Source of the DNA: Mytilus californianus
Lineage: Eukaryota > Mollusca > Bivalvia > Mytilida > Mytilidae
DNA: 64,000 nucleotides
NCBI RefSeq assembly: GCF_021869535.1
Contig: NW_026262679.1
Coordinates: 82,395,143-82,459,142 of the forward strand
Reading direction: 5' to 3'
Below the pieces are notes generated by a model. The model did no database searches. It had not been told where the DNA came from and saw nothing but the letters and a program-made list of their open reading frames with translations. This document shows, one piece after another, positions 45,735 to 59,700 of this stretch; position 1 is the first letter of the stretch; the number at the start of each line of letters is the position of its first letter. The position numbers were made by a program, and so were the translations under genes.

Positions 45735-46860
45735 ACGCAAGACAAATTGAAAGGGTTGGTCCTGCTTTGTTTCATAAAAAAAGAATGGCCAACGTAGATA
45801 CAAGTATCTTGTCTAAGGGAGGGATAAATCGTAATTTGTAAAAAATCACTCTGATTCAAACAAAAAATTCTCTGAAACTGACATTATCAAGATGCTTGAT
45901 TTCTTGATTGACAGTTATGTTTGGAGGACGTGTTTTTCAACAAACAATGGGAACAAACTGTGCCCCTCTTCTTGCCGACTTGTTCCTTAATTCATATGAA
46001 GCTGACGTCATCCAGGAGCTTCTTAGGAAGAAAGAAAAGAAGTTAGCAGGTATCTTTTAAATTCACTTTCCGCTATATAGATGATGATCTCTCACTAAAC
46101 AATTCAACATTTGGTGACTATGTTGAACGCAGCATCTATCCCATCCTTGAGATAAAGGATACAACAGATACAGTTAAGTCTGCCTCATATCATGACTTAC
46201 ATCTAGAAATTGACAACGAGGGTCGGTTGAAAACAAAACTTTACGACAAAAGAGATGATTTCAGCTTCCCAATTGTGAAATTTCTATGTAGCAACATCCA
46301 AGCAGCGTCTGTATACGGAGTATATATCTCCCAATTGAAACGATATTCTAGGGCATGCATTTCATATCATGATTTCCTTGATAGAGGGTTGCTGCTCACA
46401 AGGAAGCTATTAGACCAAGAGTTCCAATTGGTGAAGTTGAAATCATTCCTTCGTTAATTTTACGGACGCCATCACGAGTTCGTTGACCGTTATTGAATAT
46501 CCGTTTCACAGATGACAACGGATATGTTCCAATTGTTGTAACTACAATCCCGCCCCCTTTTCCCCGAAAGTGACCTACCGAATTAGACTCATCACCAGGT
46601 TTGTACTAACATGAGCAACACGACGGGTGCCACCCGAGGAGCAGGATCTGCTTACCCATCCGGAGCACCTAAAGATCACCCCCAGTTTTGGTGGGGTTCG
46701 TGTTGCTCAGTCTTTAGTTTTCTATGTTGTGTTTTGTGTACTGTTGTTTGTCTGTTGGTATTTTTTTTTTCTTTTTTAGCCATGGCAATGTCAGTTTATT
46801 TTCGACTTATAAGTTTAAATGTTCCTTTGGTATCTTTCGCCTCTCTTTTATGTTAAATGG
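45735..46860 (+). pseudogene. YIDD reverse-transcriptase element copy with tail
   Basis: Starting with KLKGLVLLCFIKK near 45745, the pieces follow the family order in shifting frames: HSDSNKKFSETDIIKMLDFL (about 45850-45910), GTNCAPLLADLFLNSYEADV (about 45955-46010), FRYIDDDLSLNNSTFGDY (about 46070-46120), LEIKDTTDTVKSASYHDLHL and an open stretch at 46227-46457 (KTKLYDKRDDFSFPIVKF, YGVYISQLKRYSRACISY). DRY and SVSQMTTDMFQL follow at about 46500. The standard tail is at 46590-46860. Several stops and indels; dead, but the most complete copy from the catalytic box to the tail. Confidence 0.82.
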
Positions 46861-48725
46861 AAAATCTCCTTTGTTGTCCAGAAAAGGATTGAACCTTTGG
46901 CGGATGAGAAAATATTGTAGTTGGTTTTTCTTGTGGTTTTCTAATATAACCTCCTTGGTTGTACATCGTCATTTCCGAATTTTGTTTGTACGATAAGTCC
47001 GTGCATTTCGTAGACACAATATTAGATGGACTGTATATGCGACGAACAATATTAATCACGAGCATTGTACATAGTGCTGTCTTGCTTTCTTTATTATGTG
47101 TCAAATGTTTTACGAATTCTGGCTTTCCTATTTTTATTTTTATGATGAACGTATCTGATAAAAGGTTAAAAATCTTGATTGGTTGATTTCTTATTGCTTA
47201 ACGTCCAATGAGCTTGAAATCTAGATTGCAACTTGAAAAAGGAGGACTGTTGAACAGGGACAGAACTTTTGCCTTCTTGCAGACCACCTACAAAAATATA
47301 CCTTTCCTAAACGATAAATACGTATATTATTTAACAGAGACCAGTGCCTGTGCTACGAGCCTATATAGTCTAGAATATAACAGAGGTCCATAAGGCATGT
47401 ATTTATTTCCAATTCTTTACTTACGAAACAATCTACAGACCTGCGAATCTTTGATCTAAGTTTCATGGAGTATAAAAGGGTTTATAAGGGGTGACCAGAC
47501 CGTGGTCAATGGCTACAAAACACAGCTGCTATAATGAAACAAGTAACCAGTAGTACATAAGGGTATGTTGGAAGCTTAGAACAGGTTTTCACCAATGACT
47601 CTTCTGTAGAGGAAAATGCATGTCTTGCTTACTAAATTATAAGCTTATTTCTAGACAAATGCACATACTATTACTGATAATTGTTACTCAAGAGTTTGAC
47701 ATCTTAATTTTCTAAGTAACATCAAGGGTATATGTAGTAAGACTTACTATACAAAAACTTGGTTACAAACCCATTTCAGCCATTCCTGGTTATGTAAACT
47801 TGATTAAATTTATGCTTATTAATTAGTGTGAAGGTCATATAAATAACAAATATGCAGGATTACAGATCTGCCAACTTTCCTGATTCATGAGGAATTTTCC
47901 CGATTAGAGTGTTGACCCAACTCTTGAAATCCTAAAAACATCAAAACAGATATTCAAATCATTCACAATCATTACCTAAGATTAAACACACTTATGACAT
48001 GTTGGTTTTGATTTGCTTAAAATCACCCGTGGAGATTTTGAAAAAATGGCAGATATGCAAGAAACCACTAGATTATTTAGAAATCTACCTATAAATTCCA
48101 TATCCTTTCTAAAGCCAATCAGTTCAGTAGATAAATATAGAAATAAGAAAGATTTAACCACCGGTACTCTCCATCTTGGCAGGTCTTCTGTGATGAGATA
48201 AGCACTTAAGCAAGGAATAAACTATTTTATGTTGTCTTCTTATTTTAAAATTGTATGTCTAGGAGATGCACATTTTGAACATGTTTATCTAAATGGCACA
48301 TTTATCTCTAAATGCAATTTTGAAATTTTGACTTATTCTGACCTACATATCTTGAATATTTATACTTCATAAAAAACAACACAGATAAAATGCAACCCAA
48401 ACATATGTACCTAACCAAATGAACTAATTTTTTTCCAGAGATCAAATTATTGGACAGACAATACACCAATAATATCATTGGGACATGTACTTCTAGACCA
48501 TGTAGCAATACTATCGTTGGACATATATTTCTAGACCTCACAGCAACTGATTAATGCATGGAATAGAATCTGTGATTTTATATTTCATTATGACAACAAC
48601 ACAGATATAAACTCATAAAATTTATATGAATGATACCTAAGGTTTTTGGACTAGATGCTTCAGATCCCTGTATTGCTCAACAATCTAAGAGAGCTTATGG
48701 AATCATAACAATATGTTATTTAAGT
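46861..48725. other. non-coding stretch
   Basis: Short frames at 47208-47393 and 48013-48201 are not recognised and lack convincing splice context. A phrase at 47175-47215 (TTGCTTAACGTCCAATGAG) resembles a SINE tail. No gene supported. Confidence 0.5.
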
Positions 48726-48729
48726 AATA

Positions 48730-48910
48730 TATAAACTCATCATAGATACCAGGATTAAAATTTTATACACCAGACATGCATTTCGTCTGCAACATGTACA
48801 AAGACTCATCAGTGAGGCTCCAATCAAAAAAGTTTAAAGGCCAAATAAAGTATGAAGTTGAAGAGCATTGAGGACCCAGAATTCCAATAAGGTTTGCCAA
48901 ATACAACTAA
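48730..48910 (-). repeat. dispersed repeat, reversed relative of 22070 and 13395
   Basis: ACTCATCATAGATACCAGGA then TTAAAATTTTATAC and ATGCATTTCGTCTGC are the reverse of the GATGAGTTTTTT / GCGCATCTGGCGTAC wording. It continues with AGACTCATCAGTGAGGCTCC and AAGTTGAAGAGCATTGAGGA. Confidence 0.6.
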
Positions 48911-49554
48911 GGTAATCTATTCCTTAACATTGGAGATCATTCTTAAAGTATGCAAGTACAAAGGTGCACAACTCAAAATAAACTTTTTGTGCTTTCAGGC
49001 AGGTCACTTTTCATGTTTTTGTTGCTTTTCATAAGATTGGAACAATTAAAAAATAAATTTAAAAGACTTTTTAGACAATCTTCTTATAATCATTCATACC
49101 ACATCTTCTTATACCTATATAATGCTTGCAAGCTTTTAAGGAGAAGAAATTAGAAAACTGAACATAGAAACTCTTAGGACCTCCCATCCTTCCTGTTTAG
49201 TTCACACTGGATTAGTGCATTCTGACAAGAATTTCCAATATGGTACCTGAGCAAAGGCACCTCTTTAGTATCTGAACATAAGCACAAAAAAACTGTGGAA
49301 TCTGTTTATTGCATCACTAAGAGATCATTCCCCTAAAGTTTTAGAAGATTACACCTTTTAGATTCAAAGGAAAAGAATTTGAAAATTGGCATATCTGCAT
49401 TTAAATTACCTCTGATGGCCTGTAGAAAAAATTAGATTTGTTTTTGACTAAGCTTTGATTCTTTATTCATGCTAAGATTGGTTCAAATAGGGAAATCTGA
49501 TGCCAAGTTACAGTAAAAGCTCCAGGTAATCTCTTGAAGCCAGGTGAGTTCAAC

Positions 49555-49660
49555 ATGAAACTAAGAGGCTCTAAAGAGCCTGTGTCGATCACCTAAGTCT
49601 GTGCGCATCTTCAACAATGGACACTATTTGGGCCAGGTGAGCTAAAAAATGAGATAAAAT
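49555..49660 (-). repeat. R5 end fragment
   Basis: AAGAGGCTCTAAAGAGCCTG then TGTCGATCACCT is the reversed R5 right end. About 60 bp away lies GCCAGGTGAGCTAAAA. The element body is deleted. Confidence 0.5.
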
Positions 49661-51129
49661 TAACAATGGGACTTTGTCTTACTCATAATTCATAAAGACC
49701 ATATTACAATATAAAGAACAAGCTTTTTTTTCAAAAATATTATGTCAAGTCAAAACACTATTTTGTCTTTATACTGCAATCTGAAACAATGTCATACACA
49801 TTTAGTGTTATCATTTTGGTTTTTTTTTTACATTGATTTTTAAGGTTACTTCTTACTTTAGGGAAGTTAAATTGTTATGTTTTAAAAAAGATGTGTCTTG
49901 TTGAAACAAATTTATCAACAAATAAAAACACAAACTAAATTTTGTAGGAAATCTTAGTTGATGTCTGTGCCTGTCTTGCTGAAGTGTGTAAATTTCGTTA
50001 CGATTTTTAAAAAGCATCAGCGGTTGGCGTGGCTTAGAGTTTATATTGACAGGTACTGTACATCACATAAATGTACACAGTGAACATATTTTTACTGGTC
50101 ATCCATTGCAGCATAAACATTTTGATATTCATATCTGGCAAAAAAAATTAAATAACAATATCATGCATATAAACATACATCTTTAATAAAAAGATTTAGG
50201 ACAAAGAGACATTGAAATCTTTAAATTATGACACAAAGTAGATGGGAACAATTTTTATCATAAATTATACAACATAATATTTTGTGGCACAGTAAATCAA
50301 TTACTGTCTAATAACTAATACTGTTAACTGATCTTTTCGGATTATTTTTTCTGATATCATATTTTAATTTTTCATGAAACTTGTCAACTTTGCTATAACA
50401 AGTAACATTTTAAAAATTCATAATTTTGTTCTAATTTCTAGCAACAATAGTGTATTTTTCAATTACCAATTTGTTTCTAATTCTAGATTTTTACTAAAGG
50501 ACACAACACCAAGGTAGGACAAACTGTATCCCTGCCTATAAAAAGCAAGCAGAACAAGCTTGGTTTATTGTGCGGTAACAGTAATTTTACTTCTTAAGCC
50601 CATTACACATATAATGAAATAATGGGATGACAAAAACGGCGATTACATAATGAAAAGTCATAAAAGCTTAAGTACATCAAATTCATCATTAAATTGGAAA
50701 CAGACTTTAAGTTGGTAAATAGAAAAAGGACTGTTTTTCTTTTTGAAACGGAATACAATGTAATACAATGCTTTTTGTTTAAAGTTGGGTTGCTGTCTCA
50801 TAAACCAGATCTGTTTTTATGCATCTTTCTGTCATAATGTGAAAATTCTACAGAGATTTCATTAAAGATCAATAAATTTTAAAAAAGAACAAAAATCATG
50901 AAAGGCTACTTTAACACAGTATCACATATATGGCAGTGTTTCACTTATAAAGAAATTATCACCTTATAAAATGTCTTTATCATTCCTTGTATATAACTGA
51001 TTAAAAGTGTTGCTCTTGGTTACAGGTGTTATAATAACTACTTATTATAAAAGGTTATATGCTATATTTCTCATGGTAACAACAAGGGTCTAGTCAAAAA
51101 TTTGATGAAAAGATACTTCAATTATAATT
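49661..51129. other. non-coding stretch
   Basis: AT-rich with no gene or repeat border recognised. Confidence 0.55.
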
Positions 51130-51240
51130 TAGCATAAATATAAGATGTGGTATGATTGCAAATGAGACAACTTTCCAACAGAGATCAAATGACGTAGAAG
51201 TTTAAAACAACTATAGGTCAATTTAAGTAAATATATATAA
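51130..51240 (-). repeat. R2 end fragment, reversed
   Basis: AAGATGTGGTATGATTGCAA, ATGAGACAACTTTCCAACAG, AGATCAAATGACGTAGAAGT and CAACTATAGGTCA are the reversed R2 terminus. A second, shorter piece lies at 51530-51600 (AAGATGTGGTATATTTGCCG). Confidence 0.65.
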
Positions 51241-51600
51241 ATGCAAATGTTGGTTAAAGATCTGATTTAAGTGCAGCTTCCTACAAGTCAGCATATTATC
51301 TATGCTCAAAACTGGCAGCAAAACGGAGGTTGAAGTACAAAGGTGATCTTTTTATTTAATTTTAAAAGTTGGATACATAAGATCTATATCTAGCAAATCT
51401 TACATAATAAATTGTTTATCACATTTTTTTGCTTTTAATTTTCTTTTCAAAGGAACAGCTCAAGCTATCTTATTTAGTTATCATATATTAACTAACAAAA
51501 GTCTGAATGGGGATCCCATTTTAGTGATATGAAAATAAGATGTGGTATATTTGCCGATAAGACAACTCTCCTCCAGAGACCAAATGATGCTGAAGATGTT

Positions 51601-53448
51601 TATATGTAAATACCTAAAATCTTTACTTCAACCATCCCTGTCTGGGTCACACCAGAGACATGAAAATTGGTATTAGCTGTTTCTCCAGAAGGCATTAGTA
51701 CGATCAAAGACTTATTGGCCTGGAGTTAGAATAAAGAGTCTGGGTCTGGATGCAGCTCTTCCACAAACTGTTAACTTGTGAACTAGCATGTAAAAAATCT
51801 GGCACAGGGTTTCAATCAAGCACAAAACAGCGTTTAAATTCATAATATATCAACATGTTCTTGTCCTAAATATGTATTTAATTTGCCACAGGATTTTAAA
51901 TGTCCATCCATCAACATCATCATCAACTTCATCAGAAATTTATCTAAATACTGACAATTTATTTTATGTATTTTGTATCTGGTATATTCATGGATGCAAA
52001 TCAATGTAAACAATGCATGAATATAATATGAAACTATATAAAATTGTAACTTAAACCAACTGTTTACCCCTAATCACTGAATTTTAATAGAGGCAACAAA
52101 ATTCTCTAGACATATAAAATGTATTTGGCATAGGCCTCATCTTGAATGGACTTCTGTTAATATTACACACACTTTAAACTACACCACCTTAAAACATGAT
52201 CTATTACCAAAAGCTCATTCAGTAACAGATGACTATAGATGCAAACCGAAACACTTTCCCCCAATTGATATCATAGGTAAGGTACAGTAAAAGTAGTACA
52301 AGTATTATTACCATGGACTATCATGAGTATATATAGATGTGCTGAACACATAAGTATCAAGAAAATTACAGTTAAGTTAAAGAAAAATGGGACAGTGAAT
52401 AACATCTTCTTTACCGTAAAGTATGATAAAAAAAAATTTAAATCTAGTCCTGCAATGTCTTATTTTACCTATTTAACACAAAACAGAAAATAATTGCTAG
52501 CAGACAACATATAAAAGGCAAACACATTTAATTGCACAAAATAACAATTTATCACCCTCAATACTGTTGCTGATTTAAAAATATGTATTTGAAACATAAC
52601 TAACTTTACATTTAACAACCAACAATTGACTATGGTATTACATATCATTTGAATTATTAAAAATAAATAACTTTTTTTCATAAAAACAAACAGTTTCAAA
52701 TTGATATTTGTGATTTAAAAACATAATAAATTGCACATGCATGGAATACATCATCAGGCTGATAATTATTCAATTAAATGTAAATAAGTAAAATAATCAA
52801 TATTTAAAGTAACTTAGCATGGACAATTGCAATAAATAACACAATGCTTACTGTTAGCTGTTGTATGTTGATGCATCTGTTTTATAAACGCTTCTTAAAA
52901 ATATTAAATATGAAAAATGTCAACAAAAACCCTGAGTTACAATACACATGTAATCTGATTTGTTACATAATTTGCATAAAATTATGTAAAATACATGTAT
53001 CTTATCTGTCGTATTTTTTTCACATGATTGTATAGTTCTTCCTAAATGACTGCTACAAATGGTTCATAAGTTTATTTTGTTATCAATTCAAACTAAAGCA
53101 ATATCAGAACATCAATAAGCTAGTTACAGTACATATCATATCTATCTTGAAATCATAAAAAAACTTTACTCAAATCATTCCTTTAACTACTAGAGGGGTT
53201 TAAAACCCACAACTTTTTTAAACAACCACACTACATAAACAATACTACATACAATTTCTGAATTCAATTCATTATTGCATATTGATAATATGTCACCTTT
53301 TATATCGCTATTTTCTTAAATTTTACTTTGATAATTTTTGTGTGATAATTATCCATATCAAGAGACTAAACTGATAATGGTTTTTCTCAAGTCATGTAGA
53401 GTGAGTACACATTGACTTCATCTGCCAATGTCATTGATGTTGCCTAGG
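51601..53448. other. non-coding stretch, 3' side of ADPGK
   Basis: No gene recognised. Part may be the 3' untranslated region of the minus-strand ADPGK gene. A minus-strand AATAAA (TTTATT near 53070) is one possible signal. Confidence 0.45.
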
Positions 53449-53566
53449 AAAATAACAGATTATCTATGGTCTCTCAACTGGAGAAAGTTTCTCAGCTGGA
53501 TCTCAACTCAGGGCTATCGCTCGTTGATGAACCAAGAAACTCCTTCTCTTTTTCAAAGTCATAGAT
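53449..53566. repeat. foldback element with 14-bp outer stem
   Basis: ACAGATTATCTATG on the left and CATAGATAATCTGT on the right enclose about 90 bases whose centre reads GGGCTATCGCTCG. The layout resembles the foldbacks at 9533 and 61543. Confidence 0.6.
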
Positions 53567-53759
53567 AATCTGTATTATTAATTAATTTGTAAAGAACTAC
53601 CGGTATATGAATATGGAACATGATGTACAAACCAACAATACAAAAACAAACCCCTCTAAAATATCAGGTATCTTAATTGTGAACGGAGTATAATGATAAA
53701 AAAAAATGTTAAAATGAATGGAATGAGATTTTATCCCAAAGTTCTATAGACCAGTTTCA

Positions 53760-56700
53760 TCAACTACTAAAATCAGGATTATATTCGGAGTACATGAGAC
53801 CTGTTGATGAAATGGCATCTCCTAAACCTACAGTTCGCAAAGGATTAATGCAAACTAAAACTGGACTAAAAACAAACTTATAACCTTCTAATTCCCATGA
53901 TAAAACTGGATTAAATTCATCAAATTCTCGATCACCATCCCCTGTAAATAGTTTAAATGTTTTGGGAATTCTTAATTTGACTTTATCTGGTTGAATAGTT
54001 TTCATATCACATGCTTGTTCTCCAGCTGTTCTTGTTCCTGCGGCCACAGCTTCTTTATTGTTGTGCCACGCCCCTTTCACTGTTCCAATAATATGAAACG
54101 TTAATGAATGAAAATGAACTCTTGTTAGTTTACTGTCTTGATTGTCTTCAGAATATCCGAATGTCTTTAATATCCATAAGACCATGTCTGTAACTTTGTG
54201 AATTTCAGGCTGTCCTTCTCTTTCCTGAAAGTCATTTTTATGTGGACCGTCTGCTGCATGCGAGGAGAAGGACAATTCTTGTTCATTTAATCCCAATGAT
54301 GAAATATGTGGTGCCACCTAAAAGAAAAGTAAAATTACATTTTTTTTTAAAAGTTACAAAATTTGTTTATATATATGGTAGTTCTGAATTGAAATTGAAA
54401 GGTCACTAGTCTCATTGACCTATATTTTATACCATTTCTTCATTTTTTAAATGCAGTTTGTCATAGTGCATTTGGTCCACTTACTGTTTTAAACACTCAC
54501 CTTTTTCAAAATAAAAATGTCTTTTTTAACATAAATATACTTCAGCCATGTTCAATGAATTAAGCATATGCATAAGTAAACTATATGATTGATTAATAAA
54601 TAGCTTTATAAACACACTATTAGTTCAAACGTATGAAAGGATCAATATATTATTTGTGTTTTATAAAGAAAATTCATCTTTACGCACCATAAAGCATAAC
54701 TATTCAATTGATATTTTGTGACTGGTGCAGTTCTTGTAATGTTCATTTGTGAAATCCTTTTTGCAACAAAACAAAAAAATTCCTCCCTGAGCAGGCTTGA
54801 TTATCTGAGGCATAAGTACTAACAAGTTATACAATATAAAAATAAAATACTTGAAAGTAAGATATTATTATGGAGGTCATTATCGTGAACATCCAACCAT
54901 GGAAGTATTACAGTCAATAAAATACTTCCATGATCCAACTAACTATTAAGGATGCCAGCTGTCCCTGATACTTATCTTATGTAGGTATCATTTTGTGATT
55001 CAACAGAATATTAAGGTCAAATACAGTAAATGGGTCATGTCACAGATTTTATTAAGTTTGCATACTGCTGTGGAATGTTAAACTTTGAACAGAAAATCAT
55101 AAAATAATGCATTTATCTCTTTTATTTCCTTAAATATTACTGAACAATTTTCTTCAAAATAGGTGAACATTTGTATAGGGGGCACTAAAAATTGGAAAAA
55201 AACACTTAAATTTGTCTTATCTATAAAACAGTATATAGCCCAAACTTTGTTTTTTTAAAGACTAAAACATACCTCTTCCAAAATTTTCTTTACAAAATCT
55301 TTATGAGCCATACTAGCTAGCTCTAGATGTACTGGAAGTGTTATTGGTAAGGTTTTCAATCCTTCTTTCACAACAGCCAACCTCTGTGAGAAAAATTCGT
55401 CACTTTGACCCTCTAACATATGTAAACCTGACAGTAAAATAATATCAGGACTGAAATTTTCTAAATTATCAAAAAATGTTTCCAACATTGTAGCTTTAGA
55501 ATTTGATTCATCATAGCTAGTGATGAATCTAGTTGCGACTGGAGCTGTATGTGAGCCCCAGGACTCGTCAACTTTATATTCCATAATGAGATGGATTTCA
55601 TCGTGAGGAATGTGACTGCTCTCTGGAATGGTAAAAGATTCTGGAAATAGTTCTTTAAGTTTTGGTCCCACTGGTCCAATGTATTGTATCTACAAAGAAA
55701 CAATCAAATTTTGAAAATCTTCTGAGTTTAAGAAGGTGACATATGTACATTAAAACAACATTTTCTTTGCCAAGAAAAACCCTTTTGATTCATGTTTGAT
55801 TTTGATACAAATACATGTCTCCCTCGATTCCTTGAGGTATGTCCAATACATGACGTAGTAACGATATAGAGGACATCATACTAATATCTGCAGTCACTTT
55901 ATCCCAACCCTAGCACTTTGTAGAGACATGGTAGATATAATGTTTACTTCAAGATTTCATTTTCTAAATTAGTCACTCTGTGTCAGATGTCAATATTGAC
56001 ATTAAAAATTATCCACAAAGAATTTTTCTTTTCATAAGTTTTCACTTTACCCGTCTACTAAAGTTGTCGATATCCACAAAAGTGACAACATCTATTTGAT
56101 ATCAACAATTCTTTTTCTGATGTTTATCGGACAATTTAGTTTCTCCTGGTTTATCTGTGTAAGGTGTCAATTTGAACAATATCAATTCGATATCAACATG
56201 TAGCGAACAAGAACAATATGCCAACAGTAATAAAAGAACAGAGTTCCAATGTCCCCCGCGTTGCACATATTTTATATATTCAAGAGCAATAACTAAAAAA
56301 GTACTTTTTTTTGTTCTTTAAAATAATTTATAAATATCTTAGAGAAATGAAGGCTTCAGAGCAAATGCAATGCGATTTCTGTTATAATTAATTTTTCCAA
56401 GGGGCATAACTTGTTAAAAATATTTGATCAGCACTTATTTTAGAATTGTCAAAGACATTGCTGATATAAACCTATGATAACATAAGTTTCATAAAAATCT
56501 GGCAAGAATTGTACACATGAGAGTGCTAACAAGACTGGACGGACGGACAGACGGACGGACACCCGGTATTTTCATGTCCCCCGCAACAGGTTTCGCGGGG
56601 AACAATTAATTCTGATGAAAGTATCGCCACAGTTTGCCTTGACGAATCAGATTACCCAATGGAACACTACCACAACACCATACATGTATATGAAATATTA

Positions 56701-59700
56701 ACTTACAACAACCAAAGAATAACTTTTGTTTTATTAACTTTCTAACATTAATTGATACAAACAATTCATCTTAATCTCTAGCCTGTCTGTAGCATAATAA
56801 TAACAAACACAAATACTGTATTTCAATAAGCAAAAATTCTGTTTAATTGTCCTGTTGAAAATATTCATAACTTTAACATCTGTTTTTTTAGTGGGGTTTG
56901 TGTTGCTCAGTCTTTAGTTTTCTATGTTGTGTTTTGTGTACTGTTGTTTGTCTTTTGATTGTTTTTAGTTTTTTCCATGGCTATATATGTCAGTTTGTTT
57001 TCGACTAATGAGTTGGAATGTGACTTAGGTATCATTTGCCTCTCATTTCCCTAGCCAATATGCCCAGTTGATACATCTTTAAAATCAATATTAATAAACT
57101 AAATTTGGTGCCAAAAAGTAAATGTATAACTGTTAATTTTTAATCTGTGTTCTCTTCCTTTTTTAAGTAAAGTATTGTGTTTCTTTGTTTCTCTGGGGTT
57201 TTTCAAAGATAAAAAATATTTTTCTGACATTTTCATACCTTTACATCGGGAAACATTTCTGTGATTTTTGTAGCCATCAAAGCAGCATTCCCTCCTATGT
57301 ATACCTGAAAAAAACACTTATATTTTAACTTCAAATCTTAACACCAAATTCCTACTTTAGTTGGCCTAATGGTTATTAAACATTATAGATAAAGCATGAA
57401 TGGAAAATAAATATCATACTCATTACACACCAATAAAACATGATTTCAGATTTATATTTAATGGAACATGCAAAAATATTGACCAAATAAGCAAACTGGT
57501 ATAATCTTGTAACAGCTGAATTAGATGACTAATAGTTCTTATAAGAAAATTAATAGTTTTCTGTAAAAAATCTGTTATCAAGATACTAAAAAGACTTTAG
57601 TAAGCTCCTGGACGATTAAATATTTAGACATAACAAAGATGAAAGGCCTTATAGACGAGAAGAAAATTAAGGAATGTGACTATCTTCATTTTGTTGGAAT
57701 GGAGATAATTATATATTTTTCCTCCTTCTCTTGTAGAAATAGTACAATAGAGACATGTAACTTAGGGGGAACTATTAGCAGGGACAAGTAGTCAAAGATA
57801 ATAAATTTTTGGCTGGGTCCCTAAAGTTAAGCAGAAAATGTCCATAGGGCTAATATGTTAATCTTTCATTTTGTGGCAGGTTGGGCCCTAGATTTTTCCC
57901 TGTAACAATACACTACAATGAAAAAAATGATAAATATTGTAATATTCTAGAAAAGGTATATATGTTTTACTTTCAACATGCTACTACTATCATAACTGAA
58001 TTACTTACTATTGCATTAATAATATAAATTTTATTCATCCATAAAAAAATGTATTGTTACATTACTATTACAAATGTAACCCCATCCCAAAGAAATACAT
58101 TGTCATTATATTACTCAGTGTAACTTCAGAAATTATTGTGAGGTTTTTATTATTGTGTGTAATGCGACTGGTTGAGTATCGCAATAATAAAAATTTGCAT
58201 TCTGATATCTAATACATATATCTGTATGCAGATTTTCATGAAATTGCAATAATTATTCTCATATTTTTTTCCATTCTTCAAAAATCGCAATTACAAATGC
58301 ACAATATATTTTCTGAATTTACAGTACTAACATTTTCCTATAAAAATCACACTGAACTGTTTAATTACCTGTAAATCATCTAAATTTTCAGCTGCATTTG
58401 TAATTTGCCTGAATACATCTTTATCCATAAAGCTCCTCTCTGCTGCAGCACCTTTTGAAAAGAAGTGAGAAAATGTCTGTTGAAGATGGTCTAAGCTATG
58501 TAAAGTTCCGTGATCGGTCTTGTCACCTGGTTCCACATTCAAAGATTGTAGTAGCTTTGTTCCCGGTACTATGTAGTCAAGATTCGAGTTGCAGCTAAAA
58601 AATAAATATTTTATTCAAACTGAATTAAAGAGATGTAGAGGTATACGTTAATTCGACTGCAACCTAACTATTAAAAAATCTGGAGGACAAAATGCACAGT
58701 TGTCCATACAATATGTGACCAGTTATTAATCTATCTGAGTCCATCATGTCTATAGAATATTACAAAAAGCCTAACTGAATTCATACTAAAATAAAAAAAT
58801 ATTCCATTTCTCTACAAACAGCACTGAATCATACCAATGAAATGAATATTACAAAAAGCCTAACTGAATTCATACTAAAATAAAAAAATAATCCATTTCT
58901 CTACAAACAGCACTGAATCATACCAATGAAATACAATTTAGATTCTTTTCTTCATCTTCAACATCCTGTTAAAAGGACATTAGCTACTAATTAAACAAAA
59001 AATAACTTATGATTTTATTTTCCTAAAAAAATTACATAAGCATAATCATGATAATACAGAAATGTTATTTTGCTATTAGCAGTCAGTATAGTTCAATTTT
59101 GTCAAAATAAACTCAAAAACATTGCTAATGTTGTATTGGCTTGCCGGTCCATAATTTAACCCATTTGAATCAGTATTCATGCAACCTTCAATTTCACTCT
59201 TAGCTAGATACAATGTATATATGTGTTGCCCATGTTCAGTTATTGAAAAAAAATGTAGAAATACACATCTTGAAAAATAAATAAAATTAACCCTCATAAT
59301 TGTTGACCTTCCTCTTTCATTGTCTTTTCCATACTTTAACAAATACCTTCCCTGAAACATTTGACAATTATCTATTAAGAGTTAAATAAAAATAAGGTGC
59401 ATTTCCACCTCATATCTTTTTGTAAATTTGCATTGAAAAATACAGTATATGTAGAACAGTCTTGATTATCATGTAATTCTTATATGGTTTGGATATCTAC
59501 AATTACCTGATTGTGATTGGTACATTAGATTCCCTCCCCCCTTTATTTACAATTCAATAGACCATGCTGCTGAAACTACTTTCATAACTTTAATATGTAA
59601 ACACTATGTCAATTTTATTGTGGTGTAATCATTCTAAATACACATAAATGGATTGCTGGGTAAAATTGAAAGAAAAAAAAACAACAAATATTTGGCTTTA

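Noticed and set aside
47208-47393. 61-codon frame as a possible small gene
   Set aside because: No recognisable domain; it lies beside a SINE-tail-like phrase and has no promoter or splice support.
48013-48201. 62-codon frame as a possible exon
   Set aside because: No similarity recognised and no suitable splice partners found.
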